Source of the DNA: Siphonodentalium dalli
Taxonomy: Eukaryota > Mollusca > Scaphopoda > Gadilida > Siphonodentaliidae
Direction: 5' to 3'
Length of the DNA stretch: 64,000 nucleotides
Assembly (NCBI GenBank): GCA_032622095.1
Contig: CP136065.1
Location: 248,249,474 to 248,313,473, forward strand
Shown here: in pieces, positions 23,251-35,654 of the stretch
How positions within the stretch are numbered: the first letter of the stretch is position 1
Layout of the letters: every line of letters begins with the position of its first letter
Position numbers and translations under genes: made by a program
Notes under the pieces: generated by a model
Told to the model about the DNA's origin: nothing
The model's input: only the letters and a program-made list of their open reading frames with translations
Databases searched by the model: none

Positions 23251-23259
23251 GTATGAACT

Positions 23260-23340
23260 ATGAACCCGCCAGAGGTCACGGTATCTATTATCAGGTATTA
23301 GCTATGAACGTGCAGGAGGTCACGGTTCCCATATCATCAA
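23260..23340 (+). repeat. Echoes of exon G 3' end with donor
   Basis: ATGAACCCGCCAGAGGTCAC plus GGCATCTATTATAAG|GTATGAACT repeats with a 44-bp period at 23216 (exon), 23260 and 23304. The second has ATTATCAG|GTATTA, a usable-looking donor; the third decays after GGTCACGG. Confidence 0.93.
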
Positions 23341-23600
23341 GTTACAACATTTCTTCAGAATACGATTTAGTTATCAGAATCAATTAATTACTACAGAATA
23401 ATACTAACCACTGTTAACTATTGTATAAAATTTCCTAAAACGTGTTATTTATAAACATGTTGTTCAACAAAATATGGCCTTATTATCACTTGATTATCAT
23501 GAAATTTGGCCATATTACCACTTGATTTTAGAGTTATTTTTGTAGTGACAAACACAATATATAATTACATCATTTAAGCGAGGATCTGTTTTTATTACAG

Positions 23601-23733
23601 TGAACAGCATGCACGGTCTCTTCTGAACAACCAGTTTGAGAGCGCCATGGAAGCAGGAGGAATTCTAAATAATACAGGGACAATGGAGTATCACCAGGCA
23701 ACCGGCCAGCTGTCTGTAGCATTCAGAAATATG
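23601..23733 (+). CDS. STAT5-like: STAT5-like exon H (DNA-binding domain)
   Basis: 133 bp in phase 2-0. It encodes [40 protein letters not shown] and RNM. Vertebrate STAT5 has [20 protein letters not shown] and FRNM. The acceptor is TTTTTATTACAG and the donor GTACGT. The last 36 bp and the donor are repeated four more times downstream. Confidence 0.97.
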
Positions 23734-23990
23734 GTACGTCTATATATAGTCATACAGGCAACCGGCCAGCTGTCGGTGGCATTCAGAAATATGGTACATC
23801 TATATATAGTCATACAGGCAACCGGCCAGCTGTCTGTAGCATTCAGAAATATGGTACATCTATATATAGTCATACAGGCAACCGACCAGCTGTCTGTAGC
23901 ATTCAGAAATATGGTACGTCTATATATAGTCATACAGGCAACCGGCTAGCTGTCTGTAGCATTCAGAAATATGGTATGTCTATATATAGC
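23734..23990 (+). repeat. 60-bp echoes of exon H 3' end, 4 extra copies with acceptor-like and donor sites
   Basis: The unit CAG|GCAACCGGCCAGCTGTCTG ... AGAAATATG|GTACGT plus CTATATATAGTCATA starts at 23697, 23757, 23817, 23877 and 23937. In every extra copy the 36-bp exon piece is preceded by CATACAG and followed by GTACAT, GTACGT or GTATGT. It could therefore act as an in-phase cassette of 12 codons ([12 protein letters not shown]). The fourth copy has a Gly to Asp change (ACCGAC) and the fifth an in-frame TAG. Reading straight through also stays open because 60 is a multiple of 3. Confidence 0.95.
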
Positions 23991-24040
23991 AGTGGCGGAT
24001 CCAGAAAATTTGAAAATGGGGGGGGGCGCTATGTATTGTT

Positions 24041-25588
24041 AGCTCAACTTTACTTTGTAAAGTTTGAGCTATTGCCATGGCTTGGTATCCGTCGTCCGTG
24101 TGTGTGTGCGTGATGCGTCAACAATTTCCTTTAGCACGGGCTACAGTTCGTACCTTTGGTCCGATTATTATGAAATGTGTCATGGATGTTGACATTGACA
24201 TGGGAACGAGTCATTTTGGGGTCATTCGGAAAAAAAACATGGCCGCCAGTGGCCATCTTGGATTTCAAAATTCAATCCATTAGCACGGGCTACAGGCCGT
24301 ACCATTCGTCTTATTGTCATGAAATTTGTCATGGATGTTAATATTGACATGTAGATGGGAACGAGTAATTTTGGGGTCATTTGGCCAAAAAACATGGCCG
24401 CCAGCAGCCATCTTAGATTTTACTCTTTGTATGACTAAATTCTTTAGCACAGGCTACAGGTCGTACCTTTAGTCTGATCATCATAAAATTTGTCATGGAT
24501 GTTAACAATGACATGTAGATGGGAACGAGTTATTTTGGGGTCATTTGGACTAAAAACATGGCCGCCAGCGGCCATCTTGGATTTCAAAATTTAATCCATT
24601 AGCACGGGCCACAGGTCGTACTGTTCGTCTGATCATCATGAAATTTGTCATGGATGATAATATTGACATGTAGATGGGAACGAGTAATTTTGGGGTCATT
24701 CGTCCAAAAAACATGGCCGCCAGCAGCCATCTTGGATTTTACTCTTTGTATGACTAAATTCTTCAGCACGGGCTGCAGGTCGTACCTTTAGTCTGATCAT
24801 CATAAAATTTATCATGGATATTAACAATGTCATGTATGTGGGAACGAGTAATTTTGGGGTCATTCGGCCAAAAAACATGGTCGCCAGCAGCCATCTTGGA
24901 TTTTACTCTTTGTATGACTAAATCCTTTAGCACGGGCTACAGGTCCTACTTTTTGTCTGATCATCATGAAATTTGTCAAGAATGTTATTAATGACATGTA
25001 GATGGGAACGAGTCATTTTGGGGTCATTCGGCCAAAAAACATGGCAGCCAGCAGCCATCTTGGATTTTAATCTTTGTATGACTAAATCCTTTAGCACGGG
25101 CTACAGGTCGTACCTTTAGTCTGATCATCATACAATTTGTCATGGCTGTTGAAATTGGAATGTAGATGGGAACGAGTTATTTTGGGGTCATTTGGACAAA
25201 AAACATGGCCGCCAGTGGCCATCTTGGATTTCAAAATTTAATCCATTAGCACGGGCCACAGGTCGTACTGTTCTTCTGATCATCATGAAATTTGTCATGG
25301 ATGATAATATTGACATGTAGATGGGAACGGGTAATTTTGGGGTCATTCGGCCAAAAAAACATGGCCGCCAGCAGCCATCTTGGATGACTAAATTCTTTAG
25401 CACGGGCTGCAGGTCGTACCTTTAGTCTGATCATCATAAAATTTGTCATGGATGTCAACAATGACATGTAGATGGGAATGAGTCATTTTGGGGTCATTCG
25501 GCCAAAAAACATTGTCGCCAGCAGCCATCTTGGATTTTACTCTTTGTATGACTAAATCCTTTAGCACAAGCTACAGGTTGTACCTTTA
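24041..25588 (+). mobile_element. HINE-1 copy 4, 3' truncated
   Basis: Left hairpin AGCTCAACTTTACTTTGTAA AGTTTGAGCT, GT tract and about nine core repeats. It stops inside a core unit at TACCTTTATT, where an (AAT)n tract begins. The terminal hairpin is missing. It is preceded by AGTGGCGGATCCAGAAA and a G run, possibly the end of another transposon. Confidence 0.85.
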
Positions 25589-25735
25589 TTAATAATAATA
25601 ATAATTGTTCTTGTATAGCGCCTATCCCCGTGATGATGGGCCCTAGGCGCTTCACATGATTTGGTTCAAATATATAGAGAGAAAATGCAGTGATAGCAAC
25701 CACCCAGGTGGGTGTTTATACCTAAGGCGTGTGTG
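25589..25735. repeat. Short interspersed repeat with (AAT)n tract
   Basis: AATAATAATAATAATTG is followed by TTCTTGTATAGCGCC and GATGGGCCCTAGGCGCTTCA, an imperfect GGCGCT/AGCGCC palindrome. It looks like a dispersed repeat that replaced the 3' part of HINE-1 copy 4. The class is unknown. Confidence 0.5.
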
Positions 25736-25936
25736 AATGATGAAGTCATATAATTTTTCTATATATATTTCTATACGATGGAACGATTTTCAGGAAAGAG
25801 TGTATGCTATTTAGCGAAATTGACACGTGACTTCCGATTAGCAACTGTTTAAAATTGCGGAATCGGAAGTGGAACAACGAGATGAAATGCCGCGGCCCAT
25901 GACGTCATTTACGTCATGTTGGCTTCGTAGGTGCAA

Positions 25937-28100
25937 CATTAACCCTTTCACGATGGGAGACGCGCTAGTGCAGCATTATGTTTTGATTACGGGTGCTGTG
26001 CTGGTGCAGCACGAACCATGTCACGACGGGAGCTCTGCTGGGCAGCATTAACCCTTTCATGATGGGCAGCTGTGCTGGAGCAGCATTAACCCTTCCATGA
26101 CGGTAGTTGAGTTGGTGCAGGATTAGTTATTTCATGAAGGGAGCTGCGTTGGTGCGGCATTAAATATTTGATGATGGGAGCTGCGTTGGTGCAGCATTAA
26201 CTCTTTCATGACGGGAGCTGTGCTGGTGCAGCATTAATTATTTCATGAAGGGAGCTGCGTTGGTGCAGCATTAATTATTTGATGATGGGAGCCCGAGTTG
26301 GTGCAGCATTAACTATTTGATGGCAGGAGCTGCGCTGGTGCAGCATTAATTATTTCATGACGGGAGCTGCGTTGGTGCTACATTAACTCTTTCATGACGG
26401 GAGCTGAGCTGGTACAGCATTAATTATTTCATGACGGGAGCTGCGTTGGTGCAGCATTAATTATTTGCTGATGGGAGCTGCGCTGGTGCAGCATTAGTTA
26501 TTTCATGACGGGAGATGCGTTGGTGCAGCATTAGTTATTTGATGATGGGAGCTGCGTTGGGGCAGCATTAATTCTTTCATGACTGGAGCTGCGTTGGGCA
26601 GCATTAATTCTTTCATTATGGGAGCTGTGCTGGTGCAGCATTAACCTTTTTATGACGGGAGCTGTGTTGGTGCAGTATTAACCCTTTCATGACGGGAGCT
26701 GCGCTGATGCAGCATTAATTCTTTCGTGACGAGATCTGTGCTGGTGCAGCATTAATTATTTAATGACGGGAGCTGCGTTGGTGCAGCATTAACTAATTCA
26801 TGACGGGAGCGCGCTGGTGCAGCATTAATTATTTCATGACGGGAGCTGCGTTGGTGCAGCATTAACTATTTTATGATGGGATATGTGCTGGTGCAGCATT
26901 AACCCTTTCATGACGGGTAGCTGTGCTGGTCCAGCATTAACCCTTCCATGGTGGGACCATGACGACAGTTGCGTTGTTGCAGCATTAGTTATTTCATGAA
27001 GGGAGCTGCGTTGGTGCAGCATTAAATATTTGATGATGGGAGCTGCGTTGGTGCAGCATTAACATTTTTATGACGGGAGCTGCGCTGGTGCAGCATTAAT
27101 TATTTCATGAAGGGAGCTGCGTTGGTGCAGCATTAATTATTTGATGATGGGAGCCAGCGTTGGTGCAGCATTAACTATTTCATGGCGGGAGCTGCGCTGG
27201 TGCAGCATTAATTATTTCATGACGGGAGCTGTGTTGGTGCAGCATTAACCCATTCATGACGGGAGCTGCGTTGGTGCAGCATTAACTCTTTCATGACGGG
27301 AGCTGCGTGGTGCAGCATTAATTATTTGATGATGGGAGCTGCGTTGATGCAGCATTAGCTCTTTAATGACGGGAGCTGCGTTGCTGCAGCATTAATTATT
27401 TGATGATGGGAGCTACGTTGGTGCAGCATTAACTCTCTAATGACGGGAGCTGCGCTGGTGCAGCATTAATTATTTGATGACGGGAGCTGCGTTGGTGCAG
27501 CATTAACTCTTTAGTGACGGGATCTGAGCTGGTGCAGCATTAATTATTTCATGACGGGAGCTGCGTTGGTGCATCATTAATTATTTGATGACGGGAGCTG
27601 CGTTGGTGCAGCATTAACTATTTCATGACGGGAGCTGCGCTGGTGCAGCATTAATTATTTCATGACGGGAGCTGCGTTGGTGCAACATTAATTATTTGAT
27701 GATGGGAGCTGCATTGGTGCAGCATTAACTCTTTCATGACGGGAGCTGCGCTGGTGCAGTATTAATACATTTCATGACGGGAGCTGCGTTGGTGAAGCGT
27801 TAATTATTTGATAATGGGAGCTGCGTTGGTGCAGCATTAACTATTTCAGGACGGGAGCTGCGTTAGTGCAGCATTAATTATTTTATTTTGGGAGCTGCGT
27901 TGGTGCAGCATTAACTCTTTCGTGACGGGAGCTGCGTTAGTGCAGCATTAATTATTTGATTATGTGAGCTGCGTTGGTGCAGCATTACTCTATCATGACG
28001 GGAGCTGCGCTGGTGCAGCAATAATTTCATGATGGGAGCTGCGTTGGTGCAGCATTAATTATTTGATGATGGGAGCTGCGCTGGCGCAGCATTAATTATT
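25937..28100. repeat. 37-bp satellite, left block (about 58 copies)
   Basis: The consensus is TTAACYCTTTCATGACGGGA followed by GCTGCGTTGGTGCAGCA, so each unit opens with TTAA. Copies vary moderately (TTAATTATTTCATGACGGG, TTAATTATTTGATGATGGG). The same sequence forms the outer 37 bp of the MITE at 35402-35654. The array was later split by HINE-1 copy 5. Confidence 0.95.
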
Positions 28101-30575
28101 AGCTCAACTTTACTTTGTAAAGTTTGAGCTATTGCCATGGCTTTGTCGTCCGTCGTCCGTGTGTACGTGTGTTCGTGTGTACGTGTGTACGTGTGTACGT
28201 AAGGCGTCAACAATGCAGGCTACAGGTCGTACCTTTCGTCGGATCATTATGAAATTTGTCATAGCTGTTGACATCAACATTTAGACCAGAATATTTAATT
28301 TTGGGGTCATTCGGAAAATAAACATGGCCGCCAGTGGCCATATTGGATTTCAAAATTCAATCCATTAGCACGGGCTACAGGCCGTACTGTTTGTCTGATC
28401 TTCATGAAATTTGTCATGGATGTTAATATTGACATGTAGATGGGAACGAGTAATTTTGGGGTCATTCGGCCCAAAAACATGGCCGCCAGCAGCCATCTTG
28501 GATTTTACTCTTTGTATGACTAAATTCTTTAGCACGGGCTACAGGTCGTACTTTTAGTCTGATCATCATAAATTTTGTCAAGAATGTTAATAATGACATG
28601 TAGATGGGAACGAGTCATTTTGGGGTCATTCGGCCAAAAAACATGGCCACCAGCAGCCATCCTGTATTTTACTCTTTGTATGACTAAATCCTTTAGCACG
28701 GGCTACAGGTCGTACCTTTAGTCTGATCATCATAAAATTTGTCATGGCTGTTGAAATTGGAATGTAGATGGGAACGAGTCATTTTGGGGTCATTCGGACA
28801 AAAAACATGGCCGCCAGCAGCCATCTTGGATTTCAAAATTTAATCCATTAGCACGGGCCACAGGTCGTACTGTTCGTCTGATCACCATGAAATTTGTCAT
28901 GGATGATAATATTGACATGTAGATGGGAACGAGTAATTTTGGGGTCATTCGGCCAATAAACATGGCCGCCAGCAGCCATCTTCGATTTTACTCTTTGTAT
29001 GACTAAATTCTTTAGCACGGGCTGCAGGTCGTACCTTTAGTCTGATCATCATAAAATTTGTCATGTATATTAACAATGACATGTAGATGGGAACGAGTAA
29101 TTTTGGGGTCATTCGGCTAAAAAACATGGTCGCCAGCAGCCATCTTGGATTTTACTCTTTGTATGACTAAATCCTTTAGCACGGGCTACATGTCCTACTT
29201 TTAGTCTGATCATCATAAAATTTGTCATGATTGTTGAAATTGGAATGTAGATGGGAACGAGTCATTTTGGGGTCATTCGGACAAAAAACATGGCCGCCAG
29301 CGGCCATATTGGGTTTAAAAATTTAATCCATTAGCACGGGCCACAGGTCGTACTGTTCTTCTGATCATCATGAAATTTGTCATGGATGATAATATTGACA
29401 TGTAGATGGGAACGAGTAATTTTGGGGTCATTCGGCCCAAAAACATGGCCGCCAGCAGCCATCTTGGATTTTACTCTTTGTATGACTAAATTCTTTAGCA
29501 CGGGCTGCAGGTCGTACCTTTAGTCTGATCATCATAAAATGTGTCATGGATGTTAACAATGACATGTAGATGGGAACGAGTAATTTTGGGGTCATTCGGC
29601 CAAAAAACCTGGACACCAGCAGCCATCTTGGATTTTACTCTTTGTATGACTAAATCCTTTAGCACGGGCTACAGGTTGTACCTTTAGTCTGATCATCATG
29701 AAATTTGTCATGAATGTTAATAATGACATGTAGATGGGAACGAGTCATTTTGGGGTTTTTCGGCCGAAAAACATGGCCGCCAGCAGCCATCTTGGATTTT
29801 ACTCTTTGTATGACTAAATCCTTTAGCACGGGCTACAGGTCGTACCTTTAGTCTGATCATCATAAAATTTGTCATGGTTGTTGAAATTGGAATGTAGATG
29901 GGAACAAGTCATTTTGGGGTCATTCGGACAAAAAACATGGCCGCCAGTGGCCATCTTGGATTTAAAAATTTAATCCATTAGCACGGGCCACAGGTCGTAC
30001 TGTTCGTCTGATGATCATGAAATTTGTCATGGATGATAATATTGACATGTAGATGGGAACGAGTAATTTTGGGGTCATTCGGCCCAAAAAATGGCCGCCA
30101 GCAGCCATCTTGGATTTTACTCTTTGTATGACTAAATTCTTTAGCGCGGGCTACATGTCATACCTTTAGTCTGATCATTATAAAATTTGTCAATAATGTT
30201 AATAATGACATGTAGATGGGAACGAGTCATTTTGGGATCATTCGGCCCAAAAACATGGCCGCCAGCAGCCATCTTGGATTTTACTCTTTGTATGAGTAAA
30301 TTCTTTAGCATGGGCTACAGGTCGTACCTTTAGTCTGATCGTCATAAAATTTGTCATGGATGTTAACGATGACATGTAGATGGGAACGACTCATTTTGGG
30401 GTCATTCGGCCGAAATCATGGCCGCCAGCAGCCATCTTGGATTTTACTTTTCTCTTCATGTCTATAAACATGTATTAGATATTCAACTTTCCACATTCCT
30501 AATGGCTCCATTGACTGTAATACATTAAATTATTCCCTTTCCAAGTTGAGCTACAGTGTCATTGACACTTTCATT
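28101..30575 (+). mobile_element. HINE-1 copy 5, inserted in the 37-bp satellite
   Basis: A complete 2,475-bp element: left hairpin AGCTCAACTTTACTTTGTAA AGTTTGAGCT, a microsatellite of GTGTGTACGT type, 14 or so core repeats, AAGTTGAGCT, the AGTGTC-ATT-GACACT hairpin and end TTCATT. The flanks are ATTAATTATT on the left and TCATGACGGG on the right. Joined, they restore the satellite word ATTAATTATTTCATGACGGG exactly. Insertion was therefore between two T residues, without target duplication, as known for Helentrons. Confidence 0.93.
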
Positions 30576-31006
30576 TCATGACGGGAGCTGCGTTGCTGCA
30601 GCATTAGTTATTTGATGAAGGGAGCTGCGTTGGTGCAGCATTAACCCTTTCATGACGGGAGCTGCGCTGGTGCAGCATTAATTATTTCATGACGGGAGCT
30701 GTGCTGCTACAGCATTAATTATTTAATGACGGGAGCTACGTTGGTGCATCATTAAATCATTCATGACGGGAGTTGCGCTGGTGCAGCATTAATTATTTCA
30801 TGACGGGAGCTGCGTTGGTGCAGCATTAACTATTTTATGATGGGATCTGTGCTGGTGCAGCATTAACCCTTTCATAACGGGTAGCTGTGCTGGTCCAGCA
30901 TTAACCCTTCCATGGTGGGAGCTGCATTGGTGCAGCATTAACCATTTCATGACGGCAGCTGTGCTGGTGCAGCATTAATTATTTTATGATGGGACCTGCG
31001 TTGGTG
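30576..31006. repeat. 37-bp satellite, right block (about 12 copies)
   Basis: It continues the array of 25937-28100 in the same orientation after HINE-1 copy 5, ending at GGGACCTGCGTTGGTG beside the LINE fragment. Confidence 0.95.
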
Positions 31007-32095
31007 ATGAAAAGCAAATTCGGGATACAGCATGTGTGGTTGCTCCACTACGTGTCACGTATGATTCATATTATATACAGAATGTACAGAATGTCATCGT
31101 TGAAGGTTCAAAATGTCTCGATACCTCCGCTCGAACAAATATGTTTTCAGTGTTGATTTGAATTCTCCGAATGATGGCGATTCTCTGATGGGTTGTGGTA
31201 AGGAATTCCAGGTGAACGGACATGAAACACAAAATGCGCGATCTCCAACAGTTCTCAGGTTGGCGCCTTTTGGTGTTAGTAGGCCTGCATCCTTCGATCG
31301 AACATTTCTTGTTGGCACATAAGGAGAAATGAGCTCTTTCATGTAAGTAGGGGCGGTTTCTGAATTTTGTAAACGTTTATATCCGAATGTTGCAATTTTG
31401 AAAGAAATTCTATCCTGAATAGGCAGCCAATGTAGTTGTGATCTCATGGTGGTTGGACTATTGCCTTTCTTCAACCTAAACACGATTCTTGCAGCACAGT
31501 CTTGCAGACGCTGTATTCGCCGAAGCTGGTAGTCTGGGGCTCGGAACAACAGTGCATTGCAATAGTCCATTCTTGTCAGAACAAAAGATACTGTCAGTCT
31601 TTTCGCTGCTTCGGTGGTGAGGTATTGTCTAATTCGTCCTAGTCGGCGGAGTTCAATAAATATGGACTGACAGAGAGAGTCTATTTGTTTCGTCATGGAG
31701 AGAGTCTGGTCAAGATGGACGCCCAGATTTTTCACATTATTCGAGAAGACGATGGAACTATCACCCAGTTCTAGCTTGGTGGTACGCACGTTGTTTACTA
31801 TTGATGGTTTTGCTATCCAGATGATTTCAGTCTTGTCGTCATTTAGCTTGAGGCGGTTCGAAGTCATCCAGTCTTTGACTATTAGAATACAATTTCTGAT
31901 TCTGCTAACCAGACTGCTTTCATCGTTCGGATCACCAGAGAGGTATAATTGAGTGTCATCTGCATACATGTGAACATTAATTCCTTGGGAGCGAATAAGA
32001 GAACCGATGGGCCTAGTATAAAGTAGATATAGAATAGGTCCAAGAACATATCCCTGTGGAACACCATAATCAATTGGGTAGGGTTCAGAACTTTA
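31007..32095 (-). pseudogene. 5'-truncated CR1/L2-type LINE, reverse transcriptase C-terminal part
   Basis: The minus-strand reading runs from about 32092 to a stop at 31094 and is open throughout. It starts within the RT palm: GVPQGYVLGPILYLLY (the usual Ser after GVPQG is Tyr), then MYADDTQLYL with the catalytic YADD, then the thumb. The tail contains LHWLPIQDRISFKI, GDRAFCV and WNSLPQPIRES, typical of the end of CR1/L2-group ORF2. Endonuclease and N-terminal RT motifs are gone; upstream in frame is a TAA at the junction with HINE-1 sequence. The 3' UTR is about 85 bp with a CATTCTGTA duplication. It is a dead-on-arrival copy typical of LINE 5' truncation. Confidence 0.92.
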
Positions 32096-32109
32096 GTCTG
32101 ATCATCATA

Positions 32110-33569
32110 CAACTTTACTTTGTAAAGTTTGAGCTATTGCCATGGCTTTGTCGTCCGTGTGTGCGTGTGTGCATAAGGCGTCAACAATGCAGTCTACAGG
32201 TCGTACCTTTGATCGGATCATTATGAAATTTGTCATAGCTGTTGACATCAACATTTAGACTAGAATGATTCATTTTGGGGTCATTCGGTAAAAAAACATG
32301 GCCGCCAGTGGCCATCTTGCATTTCAAAATTCAATCCATTAGCACGGGCTACAGGGCGTACTGTTTGTCTGATCGTCATGAAATTTGTCACGGATGTTAA
32401 TATTGACATATAGATGGGAACGAGTAATTTTGGGGTCATTCGGCCAAAAAACATGGTCGCCAGCAGCCATCTTGGATTTTACTCTTTGTATGACTAAATC
32501 CTTTAGCACGGGCTACAGGTCCTACTTTTTGTCTGATCATCATAAAATTTGTCAAGAATGTTAATAATGACATGTAGATGGGAACGAGTCATTTTGGGGT
32601 CATTCGGCCAAAAAACATGGCCACCAGCAGCCATCTTGGATTTTACTCTTTGTATGACTAAATCCTTTAGCACGGGCTACAGGTCGTACCTTTAGTCTGA
32701 TCATCATACAATTTGTCATGGCTGTTGAAATTGGAATGTAGATGGGAACGAGTTATTTTGGGGTCAATTGGACAAAAAACATGGCCGCCAGTGGCCATCT
32801 TGGATTTCAAAATTTAATACATTAGCACGGGCCACAGGTCGTACTGTTCGTCTGATCATCATGAAATTTGTCATGGCTGTTGAAATTGGAATGTAGATGG
32901 GAACGAGTTATTTTGGGGTCATTCGGCCAAAAAACATGGCCGCCAGCAGCCATCTTGGATGACTAAATTTATTAGCACGGGCTGCAGGTCGTACCTTTAG
33001 TCTGATCATCATAAAATTTGTCATGGATGTCAACAATGACATGTAGATGGGAATGAGTCATTTTGGGGTCATTCAGCCAAAAAACATTGTCGCCAGCAGC
33101 CATCTTGGATTTTACTCTTTGTATGACTAAATCCTTTAGCACGAGCTACAGGTTGTACCTTTAGTCTGATCATCATAAAATTTGTCATGAATGTTAATAA
33201 TGACATGTAGATGGGAACGAGTCATTTTGGGGTCATTCGGCCAAAAAACATGGCCGCCAGCAGCCAACTTGGATTTGACTCTTTGTATGACTAAATTCTT
33301 TAGCATGGCTACAGGTCGTACCTTTAGTCTGATCGTCATAAAATTTGTCATGGATGTTAACGATGACATGTAGATGGGAACGACTCATTTTGGGGTCATT
33401 CGGCCGAAAACAAGGCCGCCAGCAGCCATCTTGGATTTTACTTTTCTCTTCATGTCTTTTAACTAGTATTAGACATTCAACTTTCCACATTCCTAATCGC
33501 TCCATTGACTGTAATACATTAAATTATTCCCTTTCCAAGTTGAGTTACAGTGTCATTGACACTTTCATA
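32110..33569 (+). mobile_element. HINE-1 copy 6, first bases missing
   Basis: It begins CAACTTTACTTTGTAAAG TTTGAGCT, lacking the outer AGCT, right after a 20-bp stray piece of HINE-1 core (TTTAGTCTGATCATCAT). About eight core units follow, then AAGTTGAGTTACAGTGTC and the ATTGACACTTTCAT end. It abuts the LINE truncation point. Confidence 0.85.
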
Positions 33570-34978
33570 TTAAGCCTATATGGAACGAGTGACAATAACA
33601 TTGAGTCCAATTACGGTATACTATGGAGGGTTAGTGATGGAAGATCAAAGCTTCTTTGAACAGTGAACTTATTTTCTGAAAGTCTGTGCAAATGATAGTG
33701 AATTATCTGGGTGACATGATGATTTTGGCGCGCCGGACATGCCCATGGAATAAGCCCCCGGAATCACCGAGTCGCCTATGGTTTGGGCTGGTGCATGGGA
33801 GAATATTTTGTAATTCAGAATGAATAATCGCAAAATCATGGCTTCTAGACAGTACTAGTATAGAGGTGTTTCGGCTGGCAAACCAATGCATCTATCCAAC
33901 CACTTAATTCCTCTATTGACCATGCTGATTTTTTCAGTTTTACTTCTAATAGCCATCAGCTTCATGATACACCAGCAAAATAAGTCATCAATACAAGCCA
34001 AACGGGTGGTCCGATCACACTCCAATCCTGTACTCGTTTTATTAGTATAAACACAGTCACCAAAAAATATCTGACACCGAACTGATTAACTAGTATTCCA
34101 ATCCCCTATTCATCTACATTCTGGTTGCTACATTCTGGTTGCATCCATAATGTTAATTAAAATATTGTATGTAGATTAATATCTGTTGTGTAAATGTTTA
34201 GGTTATGAATAAATGTTCAGTCAATCAACTGACTGATGACGATAATGACACATGGAGACCGATGTTTTGAAGGACTTGTGACTTTTTTTGTATTAAGCAA
34301 TGGCTGATGCATATTTGTCGTGACCTAAAGATGGCTTGTTATCACACATTTGTTCCAATTAGGGTGGCACAACATGTGATGGAAGATATAACCTATTTTA
34401 AATGCCATGCATATATACCATTGGAAACGAACCAACAATGTATTTCTATAATAATTCGAAAATACACTATGTATACGTTACATGTATACCATAGTTGTAT
34501 GGCTTGTGTGCCTTTAGATAATCTCTTTACGATGATACTGCTGCCAGTGCGTTTTATAATCCATGCGTTGATCGGACTACATTGTGTAACCTAGAGTGCA
34601 CTGTGGACGACTCATGTTTATCATTCATGTTCTTTACATATAGATGAAATTGTCTAAATGTTGACTCCATTTTTAGAATTGCTATATTTATTTTTGGGCG
34701 CCCAAAACTTGGCCCCGGGCAAGATATTTTCCGACACTCCGATACAAAATGTCGCAGAAATTGTTTGCTCTGCATGGCGAAAAATAGCACAAATTGATAG
34801 TTTGATAGTTTGGAAGCTCACTTTATCTTTTCATTTCAACTATATTTACGTTCCGTATTTTTATATGAATCAGATATTTAGTTCTGCGTGCTGATAAATA
34901 TTATTGTGACGATATTAAAATGATCACATTCTAATATTACCTAACCACATGATCACAATCACTTATTTCCTCTTCCAG
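33570..34978. other. Intron before exon I, nothing recognised
   Basis: Unique AT-rich DNA with several short ORFs that show no domain. It ends in a good pyrimidine tract and acceptor, TTATTTCCTCTTCCAG. Confidence 0.45.
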
Positions 34979-35020
34979 CAACTCAAGAAGATAAAGAGGG
35001 CTGACAGAAAGGGCCAAGAG
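34979..35020 (+). CDS. STAT5-like: STAT5-like exon I (42-bp exon, DNA-binding domain)
   Basis: A 14-codon exon in phase 0-0, QLKKIKRADRKGQE. It matches vertebrate STAT5 SLKRIKRADRRGAE directly before VTEEKF of the next exon. The acceptor is CTCTTCCAG and the donor GTATCT. This basic stretch follows the FRNM of exon H. Confidence 0.96.
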
Positions 35021-35047
35021 GTATCTATGTTATAGGTGCTCTTCTAA

Positions 35048-35302
35048 CCTTATTCATGATGGGGGGGGCTTCGCTAGTGCAGCATCAAAGATCCTGTGCC
35101 AGTGCATTCTCTTATATGCGCGAGACTCCTATTCGGAGCTTGCATATATAAGAGAATATACTGGCTTACAAGGTCGAGATAAATATTGTATGGGTCAATT
35201 TATTCTCTTATATATGCAAGGCCATGGGAGACTCGCATATATAACAGAATGCATTGGCACAGGGTTTTCGCAAAATTTCAAGCAACTCCAGTCATGGAAG
35301 GG
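35048..35302. mobile_element. piggyBac-like MITE i
   Basis: The outer ends are CCTTATTCATGATGGGG and, inverted, CCCTTCCATGACTGGAG, next to CTAA on the left and TTCT on the right as decayed TTAA. Inside are two palindromic boxes of the CATTCTCTTATATATGCGAG type. It is an inverted copy of MITE ii. Confidence 0.7.
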
Positions 35303-35401
35303 TTCTATATGTTTTTTATGTATCATGATACTTGCATGTGTCATATGCATAATTACATCCCCTCCTACACTGAAAAATCTACAGATACAGAAGTATGATA
35401 A

Positions 35402-35654
35402 CCCTTTGATGACTGGAGCTTCTTGAAATTTTGCAAACACCCTGTGCCAATACATTCTCTTATATATGTGAGTCGCTCATGGGGTGCCTCTTATATATAA
35501 GAGAATACATTGGCCTAACAATTTATTTTGACCTTGTAAGCCAGAGCATCCTCTTATATATATGGGGCTCCCTATGTGAGACTTGCATATGTAAGAGAAT
35601 GCACTGGCACAGGATCTTTAATGCTACACCAACACAGCTCCCGTCATGAAAAGG
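35402..35654. mobile_element. piggyBac-like MITE ii
   Basis: Ends CCCTTTGATGACTGGAGC and, inverted, CCTTTTCATGACGGGAGC, with TTAA preserved on the right (35655-35658) and ATAA on the left. Both the CCCTTT terminus and the TTAA site fit piggyBac-type MITEs. The outer 37 bp of the right end, from TTAA to an internal TTAA, equal one unit of the 37-bp satellite. Confidence 0.75.

Noticed and set aside
23647-23949. 100-codon ORF through exon H and its copies as a separate repeat protein
   Set aside because: It is exon H reading through its donor into the 60-bp tandem copies, open only because 60 is divisible by 3.
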